Part shown: one piece after another, positions 1 to 5,617 of the stretch
How the letters are laid out: every line of letters begins with the position of its first letter
How positions within the stretch are numbered: position 1 is the stretch's first letter
Source of the DNA: JBEKZQ01 sp049509675
GTDB lineage: Bacteria; Planctomycetota; Planctomycetia; Pirellulales; Thermoguttaceae
Assembly (NCBI GenBank): GCA_049509675.1
Contig: JBEKZQ010000417.1
Location: forward strand, 1 to 6,401
DNA length: 6,401 nt
Direction: 5' to 3'
The notes under the pieces: generated by a model
What the model saw: the letters and a program-made list of their open reading frames with translations, nothing else
What the model was told of the DNA's origin: nothing
The model's database searches: none
Program-made: the position numbers and the translations under genes

Positions 1-187
1 AAGCAAGAAGGTCTTCACTACAACACCTTGCGGCCAAAGAAACGCCATCGCCATTGGACTTACATTCACGGACCGGCCCAAATCATTGCATTTTCCCGCG
101 CAACAGCGTAACTTGGGCTAGGAACACGCGTCCAGTAGCAAGAGAAAGGCAGGGCACACGGGGGACTGAGCCCGAGCCCCGGAGGTG
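1..187. other. Left-edge region without a recognisable gene
   Basis: The plus strand is open from the window edge to a TAA at 109-111 in frame 1 (about 36 codons, ending AFSRATA) and to a TAG at 118-120 in frame 2. Neither translation resembles a family I know, so either could be the tail of a truncated gene or chance. Positions 159-181 can form a small GC stem (CGGGG with CCCCG) just beyond the stop of the hicA-like gene. It could act as a weak terminator for that minus-strand unit, but no T-run follows it. The segment 157-168 matches, in inverted orientation, twelve bases at the edge of the palindromic repeat near 5479-5490; a match of that length can occur by chance in a window this size. 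Confidence 0.2.
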
Positions 188-439
188 CTACTTCGAATAG
201 AAGTCGCTGTCAGAAACGCCGTATTGTTTGGTCAAGTGAAAGGCCCTGCGGATAGCGTCAATCACTGGAACAGGCTTTTCGTCTCCTTCGTTGTGGCATT
301 TCGTGGGATAGGTAACTCTACGGCCGTCCACGTAGCCAACAAACATCCGCTCCGACCCCTTACCACGCACAGGATTCTCGATGATGCCCCTTTTCCTCAA
401 GAGCCGCCGCAATTCACGGTATTTCAGCGGCTTCTTCAT
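188..439 (-). CDS. HicA-like toxin (mRNA interferase family), non-canonical active-site region
   Basis: This 83-residue protein is probably the toxin of a HicBA-type type II toxin-antitoxin pair. HicA toxins are small double-stranded-RNA-binding-fold ribonucleases that cleave mRNA in the cytoplasm. It has a basic N-terminal helix (residues 5-18, YRELRRLLRKRG), then RGKGSERMF (25-33), a beta segment GRRVTYP (39-45), CHNEGDE (48-54) and a closing helix VIDAIRRAFHL. This is the usual HicA order of helix, G-S-x-x-x-F strand, R-V-T-x-P strand, helix. The classical catalytic His of the GSHH motif is absent (GSER here); His49 is the only His in the central part. The C-terminus carries an extra GVSDSDFYSK tail. 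The start is ATG at 439 with no strong Shine-Dalgarno sequence. It lies 49 bases downstream of the HicB-like gene on the same strand, so it is probably co-transcribed and possibly translationally dependent on it. Family placement is from motif resemblance, not a search. Confidence 0.7.
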   Translation of the reverse strand: MKKPLKYRELRRLLRKRGIIENPVRGKGSERMFVGYVDGRRVTYPTKCHNEGDEKPVPVIDAIRRAFHLTKQYGVSDSDFYSK

Positions 440-488
440 GGGAGAAGATTATCCGGCGTAGCCACTGCGGGAATGAACGAGCGGAGCT

Positions 489-812
489 TTACGCTAGGAC
501 CGCCTCACGGGCTTCAAATCGCTCGACAGGATACAGAGGTTTGTGCTTCACTGGCGCATCCGCGGCCTTGGAGAACATGACCCATATTTCCGGGGGAGCG
601 GCACGAAAAACAGATTGAATATCGCCGGATTCTACGGCTTCCGCGATTTGAGTGCAGGAGAGGTCCATAACATCTTCAATGGCCGCGATGGGAGTCTTTC
701 CTTCGGCTACCAAGTCGAGCTCCAGGCAATGTGCGATCCACCATCGCCCGTGTTGATATGCAACGGCACGAAGTTCAACACGGAACGCGTTTTTCGTCTT
801 GGTCTTGGCCAT
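489..812 (-). CDS. HicB-like antitoxin
   Basis: This 107-residue protein is probably the antitoxin that binds and blocks the HicA-like toxin encoded just downstream. Residues 10-50 (FRVELRAVAYQHGRWWIAHCLELDLVAEGKTPIAAIEDV, quoted as separate motifs: GRWWIAHCLELDLVAEG, then TPIAAIEDV) match the HicB RNase-H-like fold pattern of strand, x-x-P/L-E-L, V-x-x-G-x-T, then a helix. The C-terminal tail (about 84-107) is short, and I see no clear helix-turn-helix or ribbon-helix-helix, which many HicB antitoxins use to bind DNA. I chose ATG at 812 because GGGA lies about seven bases upstream. A TTG at 830 would add six residues but has no ribosome binding site. The antitoxin-first order differs from the classic hicA-hicB order, though it is also seen in nature. 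The local GC content is lower than in guaA. Function is inferred from fold pattern plus neighbour. Confidence 0.72.
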   Translation of the reverse strand: MAKTKTKNAFRVELRAVAYQHGRWWIAHCLELDLVAEGKTPIAAIEDVMDLSCTQIAEAVESGDIQSVFRAAPPEIWVMFSKAADAPVKHKPLYPVERFEAREAVLA

Positions 813-891
813 CACCAGTCCCAGCTTCAAGCGAAGAATTGTGCTAGCGGAGTCGAAAAAGCGAGAACAGCAGCGAAGTTACCCCGACGTG

Positions 892-920
892 TAGATAGCC
901 ATTGGCTATTTGCGTGTCAA
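892..920 (-). promoter_or_regulatory. Predicted sigma70-type promoter of the hicB-hicA-like operon
   Basis: On the minus strand a perfect -35 box TTGACA (920-915) is followed by a 17-base spacer and TATCTA (897-892), which matches the -10 consensus at its first three positions. Transcription would start near 885, giving a leader of about 70 bases before the ATG at 812. Spacing and the -35 box are ideal and the -10 box is weak, as is common for repressible promoters. Confidence 0.55.
895..909. promoter_or_regulatory. Perfect 15-base palindrome, candidate operator
   Basis: ATAGCCATTGGCTAT has two perfect seven-base arms around a single T at 902. It lies inside the spacer of the predicted hicBA promoter and overlaps the -10 box by three bases, so a bound protein would block RNA polymerase. 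HicB antitoxins or HicAB complexes commonly repress their own promoter, which makes this the natural autoregulatory site. The HicB-like protein here shows no obvious DNA-binding domain, so what binds is open. Confidence 0.5.
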
Positions 921-939
921 TACCGGCAAGACGTCGCGA

Positions 940-961
940 GTCAGAAGGGTTCCCCTCTGAC
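940..961. repeat. 22-base near-perfect inverted repeat
   Basis: The sequence starts GTCAGAAGGG and ends CCCCTCTGAC; nine of its ten arm positions pair around a central TT (one A-C mismatch). It is about 20 bases upstream of the -35 box of the predicted hicBA promoter and about 100 bases past the guaA stop. As RNA from the guaA strand it would form a stable hairpin, but no T-run follows. It may be a terminator-like insulator or a second protein-binding dyad. Confidence 0.45.
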
Positions 962-964
962 ATT

Positions 965-1020
965 CTATCATGCCGTGGCTCGGAATCTGCGACGATAGCA
1001 CAACATATGACGGCATATAG
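965..1020. repeat. Imperfect long-loop inverted repeat downstream of guaA
   Basis: CTATCATGCCGT (965-976) pairs with ACGGCATATAG (1010-1020) over 11 base pairs with one bulged C at 969 and a loop of 33 bases. It lies 43 bases beyond the guaA stop codon. It could be an mRNA 3'-end structure for guaA; there is no T-tract typical of an intrinsic terminator. The recombination-site consensus of integron cassettes is not present. Confidence 0.3.
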
Positions 1021-1062
1021 CGTTACGTCGTCGTTTTTCACGCGAGACTGTTGCCGCGTCGC

Positions 1063-2859
1063 TTATTCCCATTCGATGGTGGCCGGCGGCTTGCTGGTGA
1101 CGTCGTACAGCACGGCATCGACGCCCGGCAGCGCCAGGATGGCATGCGCCATCTCGCGAATCAGATCCATGGGCAGGTCGGCATACGTCGCGGTCATGGC
1201 GTCGGTGGAAAGGACCGGCCGCAACGCCACCGTCTCGCCGTGGCCGAAGCTCAAGGGCAGCAAGACCACGGGGAACTGCCAGACCTTTCGGGCCAGCCCG
1301 GCCTCGACCAACAGTCCGTTGGCCAGCGCGTCGGCCTCGCGCAACAGGTCCAGCCGGGCCGTGTTGATGAAACTGCGGCGCACGAAGGCGGAACACAGTT
1401 CGGCCCGCGGAGCGGTGCCCACCAGGAAAGTGACGCGATTGACCGAGCGCAACTGGTTGGTCAACTTCGTGGCCAGGTTCCCGTACGTGGCCAGGTCGGC
1501 CGCGCCGCTGAGCAGCACGACATTGCTGTAACTGCGGTAATCGCCCTGCACGCCGACCGTGCGGAGCGGGATCGAGACGGCGTCCAGGCCAAAACTCTCG
1601 CGGGTCAACCGCCGCAACTCGTCGGCGCTTTCCAGGGACCGGTTCTGCTCCGCGCACAAGCAGCGCACGGCCAGGCCGGGTCCGGGGAAGGGATGCTTAT
1701 AGACCATCTCCTGCGGCAGCCCCAATTGCTCGCCGATCTCGCGGACCTCATCCTTGTAGAATGCGGTGAGCGGCTCCAGCAGCAGGCCCGCGCGGATCAG
1801 CTTCTCGATGGCGGGCACGCGATTGTGGTGCGTTTTGATGGTGGCCGCATTCTTGGTGCCGCCGGATTCGATGGTGTCGGGATAGATGGTCCCCTGGCCG
1901 AGCATCCACTGTCCGGAGTCCAGTTCCAGTTCCTTCGCCACGCGGCGTTGCACGTCCAGGAAGCAGTTGCCGATGAGCAGCCGTTTTCGCTCGGGCTCGG
2001 CGATGCGGTCCAGGGCGGCGACGAACTGGTCCCGCGCGTCGACGAAGCGGATATTGTGCCAATGGTGCGCGTCGAAGGCGGCTTCGATCTGCCGGCGTTC
2101 GCCTTTGCGCATGAAACCGGTGTCGACGAAAACGCCCTGCACGCGCTCCGGACCCAGCGTCTGCGAACACAGCGCGAAGGCCACGGTCGAATCGACGCCG
2201 CCGCTGACGAAGAACAGCACCTTGCGACCGGCCACCTCCGCGCGGATGCGTTGCTGCAACTGGGCCACCTGCGAGGCAAGGCTCCAGTCGGGCGTGCAAT
2301 GACAGGCGCCGAAGAGGAAGTTCCGCAGGATCGTGCCGCCGGCCGGCGTGTGGGTCACCTCCGGGTGGAATTGCAGCCCGAACAGCCCGCGGCGCTGGTC
2401 GGTCATGGCCGCGATGCGGCAGTGCTCGGTTCGCGCCAGCACCTCGAAGGAGGGCGGCGGCTCGAACACCTCGTCGCCGTGGCTCATCCACACGATCGAT
2501 TGTTGCGGCACGCCGCGAAGGATCGTGTCCTCGCCCAGGACCGTGAGCCGCGCCTCGCCGAATTCGCGATCGGCGCCGGGCCGGATCACGCCGCCCAGCG
2601 CGTGGGCCATCAATTGGTGGCCGTAACAGATGCCCAGCACGGGGACCTGCCCCTGGAACAGTTCGGCAGGACAATGAATGGCGTCGGCGGCATACACGCT
2701 GCGGGGCCCGCCGGAGATAATCAGCCCTTTGCAGTCGCGCAGTTCCTTCAGGGCCTGTTCTGGGGCGCAGATCCGCGGCTGGACCCCCGCCTCGCGAACC
2801 CGCCGCGCGATGAGATGACAATACTGACCACCCGTATCAACGACAATAATTTGGGCCAT
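1063..2859 (-). CDS. guaA: GMP synthase (glutamine-hydrolysing), long dimerisation-domain form
   Basis: The enzyme converts XMP to GMP using ATP and glutamine, the last step of de novo guanine nucleotide synthesis in the cytosol. The 598-residue protein is complete. A class I glutamine amidotransferase domain (about 1-190) carries the nucleophile Cys78 in GICYGHQ and the partners His165 and Glu167 in FHPEV. An N-type ATP pyrophosphatase domain (about 191-385) has the P-loop SGGVDST (219-225) and the IYPDTIES and IKTHHN motifs. The GMP synthase C-terminal domain begins at KHPFPGPGLAVR (388-399) and ends with the family signature TSKPPATIEWE. E. coli GuaA is 525 residues; the extra length here lies mostly in the C-terminal domain (PLRTVGVQGDYRSYS, NRVTFLVG), a layout I recall from the animal enzyme and some bacteria. 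Start is ATG at 2859 with GGAAG four bases upstream. It is transcribed divergently from the acyltransferase gene. Confidence 0.97.
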   Translation of the reverse strand: MAQIIVVDTGGQYCHLIARRVREAGVQPRICAPEQALKELRDCKGLIISGGPRSVYAADAIHCPAELFQGQVPVLGICYGHQLMAHALGGVIRPGADREFGEARLTVLGEDTILRGVPQQSIVWMSHGDEVFEPPPSFEVLARTEHCRIAAMTDQRRGLFGLQFHPEVTHTPAGGTILRNFLFGACHCTPDWSLASQVAQLQQRIRAEVAGRKVLFFVSGGVDSTVAFALCSQTLGPERVQGVFVDTGFMRKGERRQIEAAFDAHHWHNIRFVDARDQFVAALDRIAEPERKRLLIGNCFLDVQRRVAKELELDSGQWMLGQGTIYPDTIESGGTKNAATIKTHHNRVPAIEKLIRAGLLLEPLTAFYKDEVREIGEQLGLPQEMVYKHPFPGPGLAVRCLCAEQNRSLESADELRRLTRESFGLDAVSIPLRTVGVQGDYRSYSNVVLLSGAADLATYGNLATKLTNQLRSVNRVTFLVGTAPRAELCSAFVRRSFINTARLDLLREADALANGLLVEAGLARKVWQFPVVLLPLSFGHGETVALRPVLSTDAMTATYADLPMDLIREMAHAILALPGVDAVLYDVTSKPPATIEWE

Positions 2860-2896
2860 ACCGCTTCCAGAAACTGAGCCAACAGCCGAACTCGGA

Positions 2897-2926
2897 AATA
2901 TACCCTGCCCTGCCTGCGGCCGTCAA
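2897..2926 (-). promoter_or_regulatory. Predicted sigma70-type promoter of guaA
   Basis: On the minus strand TTGACG (2926-2921) and TATATT (2902-2897) are separated by 18 bases; each matches consensus at five of six positions. Transcription would start near 2890, leaving a 30-base leader. Immediately upstream of the -35 box is a five-base-arm inverted repeat, GACCC-ATTC-GGGTC (2928-2941, plus strand), which could bind a regulator but is short enough to be chance. No guanine riboswitch-like structure is seen. Confidence 0.6.
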
Positions 2927-2943
2927 TGACCCATTCGGGTCGC

Positions 2944-3007
2944 CAGGAAAATGAGTAGACAGGAAAATGGACGTCCTGTTGATCTTCTTGTCTGTTGTCT
3001 TCTTGTC
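2944..3007. repeat. Two pairs of short direct repeats in the divergent intergenic region
   Basis: CAGGAAAATG occurs at 2944-2953 and 2960-2969 (16-base period), and TCTTCTTGTC at 2983-2992 and 2998-3007 (15-base period). Between them ACAGGA (2959-2964) and TCCTGT (2974-2979) can pair. The tract has lower GC than the genes on both sides and lies just upstream of the rightward -10 box. It may be a regulator-binding array or a degenerate intergenic repeat. No peptide that could be a gene is convincing here. Confidence 0.35.
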
Positions 3008-3014
3008 CTATACT
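2988..3014 (+). promoter_or_regulatory. Possible promoter of the acyltransferase-SGNH gene
   Basis: TATACT (3009-3014) matches the -10 consensus at five of six positions. The best -35 candidate, TTGTCT (2988-2993), is only 15 bases away and matches four of six, so the promoter would be weak or need an activator. The -35 box lies within the direct-repeat tract. The start of transcription would be near 3021, about 88 bases before the ATG. Confidence 0.35.
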
Positions 3015-3095
3015 GCGAATGGTCAAGAATGCTACGATTCTTCCAATGTGGTTGCGGTTCGTATCATTTTGAACCGGGCAAAGCAACGAGTTGCC

Positions 3096-3100
3096 GGAGG
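3096..3100 (+). promoter_or_regulatory. Strong Shine-Dalgarno site that fixes the acyltransferase start
   Basis: GGAGG ends eight bases before ATG at 3109. This supports 3109 over an in-frame TTG at 3091, which would place the ribosome binding site inside the coding region. Confidence 0.75.
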
Positions 3101-3108
3101 AATTTACA

Positions 3109-5385
3109 ATGCCGAGCATCGAGCGGTTGCGTTGGGTAGAGTGGCTCAAGGCCGGTGCGCTGGTCTGGATATTCCTCGGCCACGCCGCCGAGCGGCTGTG
3201 CGGAAGCCCGTACTTCGGCAACCCCGCGCACGATTGGCCGCCGCTGGCGGAACGCCTTGCGCAACTGCGGCCGATCAGCGGCCACGGCATGGTGGGCGAC
3301 CTGGCCGCCAACGCGCTGCGTTACGTGGGCTGGCTGGGCGACCAGGGCGTGAGCGTATTCTTGATTCTCAGCGGATTTGGCCTGGCTTGGGGATGCCTTG
3401 CCCGCTGGGGCGCGGCACCGCCGCACCGCGGCGATTTCTTCCGCCGCCGCGCAATGCGCCTGCTGCCGCTATGGTGGGTGGCGCACCTCTGTTTGCTGTT
3501 CCCCCTGGCCGTGCTCGGCTGGCGGCTCTCCTTGCTCGACAGCGCCCTGTACTTCAGTTTCGCGGGCATCCGTGTTCTGCCGGATCAACTGTACTACGGC
3601 GTGGCGGCGTGGTGGTTCGTGCCGTTGCTCTTGCAGTTTTACCTCGTGTTTCCGCTGCTCTGGATCGTTTATCGTCGCGGCGGAATTGCGTGGCTGCTGG
3701 CGGTCACGGTGGGGCTTGCCTTGCCGCTGCGTGCGGCCGGGCTGTGGTACTTCGATGGCTACCTGGACGCCTGGAGCCGAGGGGCCGTGTTCGTCTCCCG
3801 ACTGCCCGAGTTCGGCTGCGGCATGGCGCTGGCTTGCTGGATGGCCGCTGCGCCGCAGCCGCGCGGAGCAGTGCTGGCCCGGCCGCTGGTCGGCCTGGCC
3901 GGCCTGGTGCTGTTCGCCGTGGGGGCGGGCCTGTCGCTGACGTTGACGGGCATGGCGGCGGCTCCGCTGGTGCAGGGGCTCGGCGCCTTTGCCGTGCTTT
4001 ACGTGTTGTTCAGCGGCGTGGGCCGAAGTGGGCAATCATGCCTCGCTCCGCTGGACTGGATCGGCCACCACTCCTATTCGCTTTACCTGGTACACCAGCC
4101 GCTGGTCAGCGCTCTGCTTCCCAAACAGGGGACGCCGGCCAGCGGATGGCGGGTGGGCGCGGGTCTTGTCCTGGCCGCTGTCGCCACGGCGGCGGCCGCG
4201 CTGCTGCTGGAGAAAACGGCAGCGGTCGCGGGCGGGCTGGTCCAGCGGCAGTACCATCGGCTGGGCGCTTGGCGTCTGGCCCGGCGCGCCGCGCTTGCCG
4301 CCGGCGCGGCATGGATGGCGCTGGTGGCCGGCGAGTTGCTGGTGCGCCGGGTCGATCCGCAGGAGCCGCCCGATCTGGGTTGGGGGGAGAGGCCCGCCCT
4401 GGAGCCGCACGCCGATTTCGGTTGGCGCCTGAAACCCTCCCGCTCGACGCGCTTGCGTTGGTTGAGTTACGATTATCGCGTCGAGGCCAACAGCCTCGGT
4501 TTTCCCGGTCCCGAGTATCCGGCGGAGAAAGGCGCGGGGGTGTTTCGCGTTCTGGTGACCGGCGATGCGTTCACCAGCGCCGAGGGCGTGGACACCGCGC
4601 TGGCCTGGCCGCGACTGCTCGAGGAGCGTCTGGCCGCCGAACATCGCGACCTGCACGTGCAGGTTCTCAATTTCGCCATCAGCGGCTATGGCCCCGACCA
4701 GTACGCCGCCGTGCTGGAGCACTTCGCCCCCCGCTACCGTCCGGACCTGATTCTGATCGGGCTGTTTGCCAACGATTACGGCGACGTGATGAACTCCAAC
4801 GAGGTGATGCGGCAGGCTATCGGGTTTCAGCGGCCCGATCCCGACGGTCTGGCCGCGGTTCTCACGTGCCGTCACCTGGCTTCCCTGGGGCGCTTGACGT
4901 TGAGCAGGTTCGTGCGTGAGCGGCTCCTGCGCCGGCCGGATGTCCAGGGCTACTTTCTGGGTCAGTTCCAATGGCTCCAGCGCGATTGTGCCGAGATCCG
5001 GGGTGAGGGCCGCACGCGACTCGCCCGCCGCGTGCGGGAGATCAAGGCATTGGCGGACCGCCTCGGCGCCCGCCTGGCCCTGGTGATGGTCCCCACGGCC
5101 GGGCAGGTTTCCGGAGCGGAGTCGCTCGCCTACTGGCCGCGCCACGTGGACCTCTCCGACACGAATTGCTTCGACGTCGATCTTCCCCAGCGAACCACGC
5201 AAGAGATCGCCGCGGCGCTGTCGATCCCCTGTTACGACTTGCGCGCCGCGCTGCGGGCGGTAACACCGGCATGTCCCTGCCAGCCGCACAACATGCACTG
5301 GACCGCCCCGGGGCACCGCGCCGTCGCTGATTACCTGACCAAGGAACTGAGCAAGAGCCTGCCTTTCCGCAACAGGAACCAATGA
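3109..5385 (+). CDS. Membrane acyltransferase-3 fused to an SGNH/GDSL-type domain with a degenerate catalytic triad
   Basis: The 758-residue protein probably modifies a surface glycan. In known fusions of this layout (OatA, OafB) the membrane domain passes acyl groups across the inner membrane and the SGNH domain transfers them to a sugar. The acyltransferase-3 domain covers about 5-370: LGH with His25, the GVSVFLILSGF motif (80-90), FFRRRAMRLLPLWW (110-123), WWFVPLLLQFYLVFPLLW (168-185) and WIGHHSYSLYLVHQP (317-331), with about ten hydrophobic segments. A further segment (393-411) leads to an extracytoplasmic domain (about 430-758). There NSLGFPGPEY, the GYG block (526-528), FAND (553-556) and HWTAPGH (730-736) mark the SGNH fold. 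However, block I reads GDAFT (Ala487 replaces the nucleophilic Ser), and Asn728 stands where Asp is usual before His730. Acyl donor and target are unknown. It is preceded by a strong ribosome binding site and diverges from guaA. Confidence 0.88.
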   Translation: MPSIERLRWVEWLKAGALVWIFLGHAAERLCGSPYFGNPAHDWPPLAERLAQLRPISGHGMVGDLAANALRYVGWLGDQGVSVFLILSGFGLAWGCLARWGAAPPHRGDFFRRRAMRLLPLWWVAHLCLLFPLAVLGWRLSLLDSALYFSFAGIRVLPDQLYYGVAAWWFVPLLLQFYLVFPLLWIVYRRGGIAWLLAVTVGLALPLRAAGLWYFDGYLDAWSRGAVFVSRLPEFGCGMALACWMAAAPQPRGAVLARPLVGLAGLVLFAVGAGLSLTLTGMAAAPLVQGLGAFAVLYVLFSGVGRSGQSCLAPLDWIGHHSYSLYLVHQPLVSALLPKQGTPASGWRVGAGLVLAAVATAAAALLLEKTAAVAGGLVQRQYHRLGAWRLARRAALAAGAAWMALVAGELLVRRVDPQEPPDLGWGERPALEPHADFGWRLKPSRSTRLRWLSYDYRVEANSLGFPGPEYPAEKGAGVFRVLVTGDAFTSAEGVDTALAWPRLLEERLAAEHRDLHVQVLNFAISGYGPDQYAAVLEHFAPRYRPDLILIGLFANDYGDVMNSNEVMRQAIGFQRPDPDGLAAVLTCRHLASLGRLTLSRFVRERLLRRPDVQGYFLGQFQWLQRDCAEIRGEGRTRLARRVREIKALADRLGARLALVMVPTAGQVSGAESLAYWPRHVDLSDTNCFDVDLPQRTTQEIAAALSIPCYDLRAALRAVTPACPCQPHNMHWTAPGHRAVADYLTKELSKSLPFRNRNQ

Positions 5386-5425
5386 AAGTCTTGCGGTAAC
5401 CGTTCACCGGCCGGTCCCGGCTAAA

Positions 5426-5486
5426 GGGGACAGTCCCATTTTCGCGGCCATGCTGCGCATGGCAGGCGAAAATTGGGACAGTCCCC
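5426..5486. repeat. 61-base palindromic intergenic repeat (REPIN-like)
   Basis: Both arms contain the same 11-mer GGGACAGTCCC (5427-5437 and 5475-5485), itself palindromic around a central A. The arms continue as ATTTTCGC (5438-5445) and GCGAAAAT (5466-5473), and enclose a perfect seven-base inner stem GCCATGC-TGC-GCATGGC (5447-5463). The whole can fold into about 26 base pairs with one A-A mismatch, one bulge and a small internal loop. The plan of two inverted units around a spacer is that of REP doublets mobilised by RAYT transposases, but no such transposase is in the window. It begins 40 bases after the acyltransferase stop and could also end or stabilise that transcript. Confidence 0.65.
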
Positions 5487-5580
5487 CGTGAACAGTCATG
5501 TCTTGCGAAACCGTGTGGAAAGGTGGAGAATGGGGAGATGCCGTTCGGGGCGTACTTGGGAAGAATCCAACCACATGCAA

Positions 5581-5600
5581 CTTCAGAATCGGTTCTGAGG
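5581..5600 (+). promoter_or_regulatory. Hairpin overlapping the putative ribosome binding site
   Basis: TCAGAA (5583-5588) and TTCTGA (5593-5598) pair around TCGG, and a G-T wobble plus a C-G pair extend the stem to eight pairs (5581-5600). The 3' arm includes the first four bases of the purine tract GAGGGAG (5597-5603), the only Shine-Dalgarno-like sequence before the next gene. The stem could therefore limit translation. It might equally be a protein-binding dyad or chance. Confidence 0.3.
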
Positions 5601-5617
5601 GAGTCGATTGAATCAAG

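Noticed and set aside
157..168. Second copy of the palindromic repeat near the hicA end
   Set aside because: Only twelve bases match the edge of the 5426-5490 element, and no second arm is present; chance is likely.
489..830. TTG start at 830 for the HicB-like protein
   Set aside because: No Shine-Dalgarno sequence precedes it; ATG at 812 has GGGA at a suitable distance and matches the usual start of the fold.
965..1035. Integron attC-like recombination site
   Set aside because: The inverted repeat and nearby GTTACGT suggested it, but the GTTRRRY/RYYYAAC core pair is absent.
844..1041. 65-residue minus-strand open frame upstream of hicB
   Set aside because: It overlaps the predicted promoter and the dyads, lacks a ribosome binding site and resembles nothing known.
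1051..2877. 608-codon plus-strand open frame opposite guaA
   Set aside because: It is the antisense shadow of guaA. High GC at third positions keeps the opposite frame open, and the translation is low-complexity and shows no domain.
2860..2896. Guanine or other riboswitch in the guaA leader
   Set aside because: The predicted leader is only about 30 bases long and shows no aptamer-like pairing.
3091..3108. TTG start at 3091 for the acyltransferase
   Set aside because: The GGAGG ribosome binding site lies inside this extension and is ideally placed for ATG at 3109.
2967..4919. 650-codon plus-strand open frame overlapping the acyltransferase gene
   Set aside because: Its translation is rich in Arg, Gly and Ala with no motif, while the frame starting at 3109 has a strong ribosome binding site and clear family motifs.
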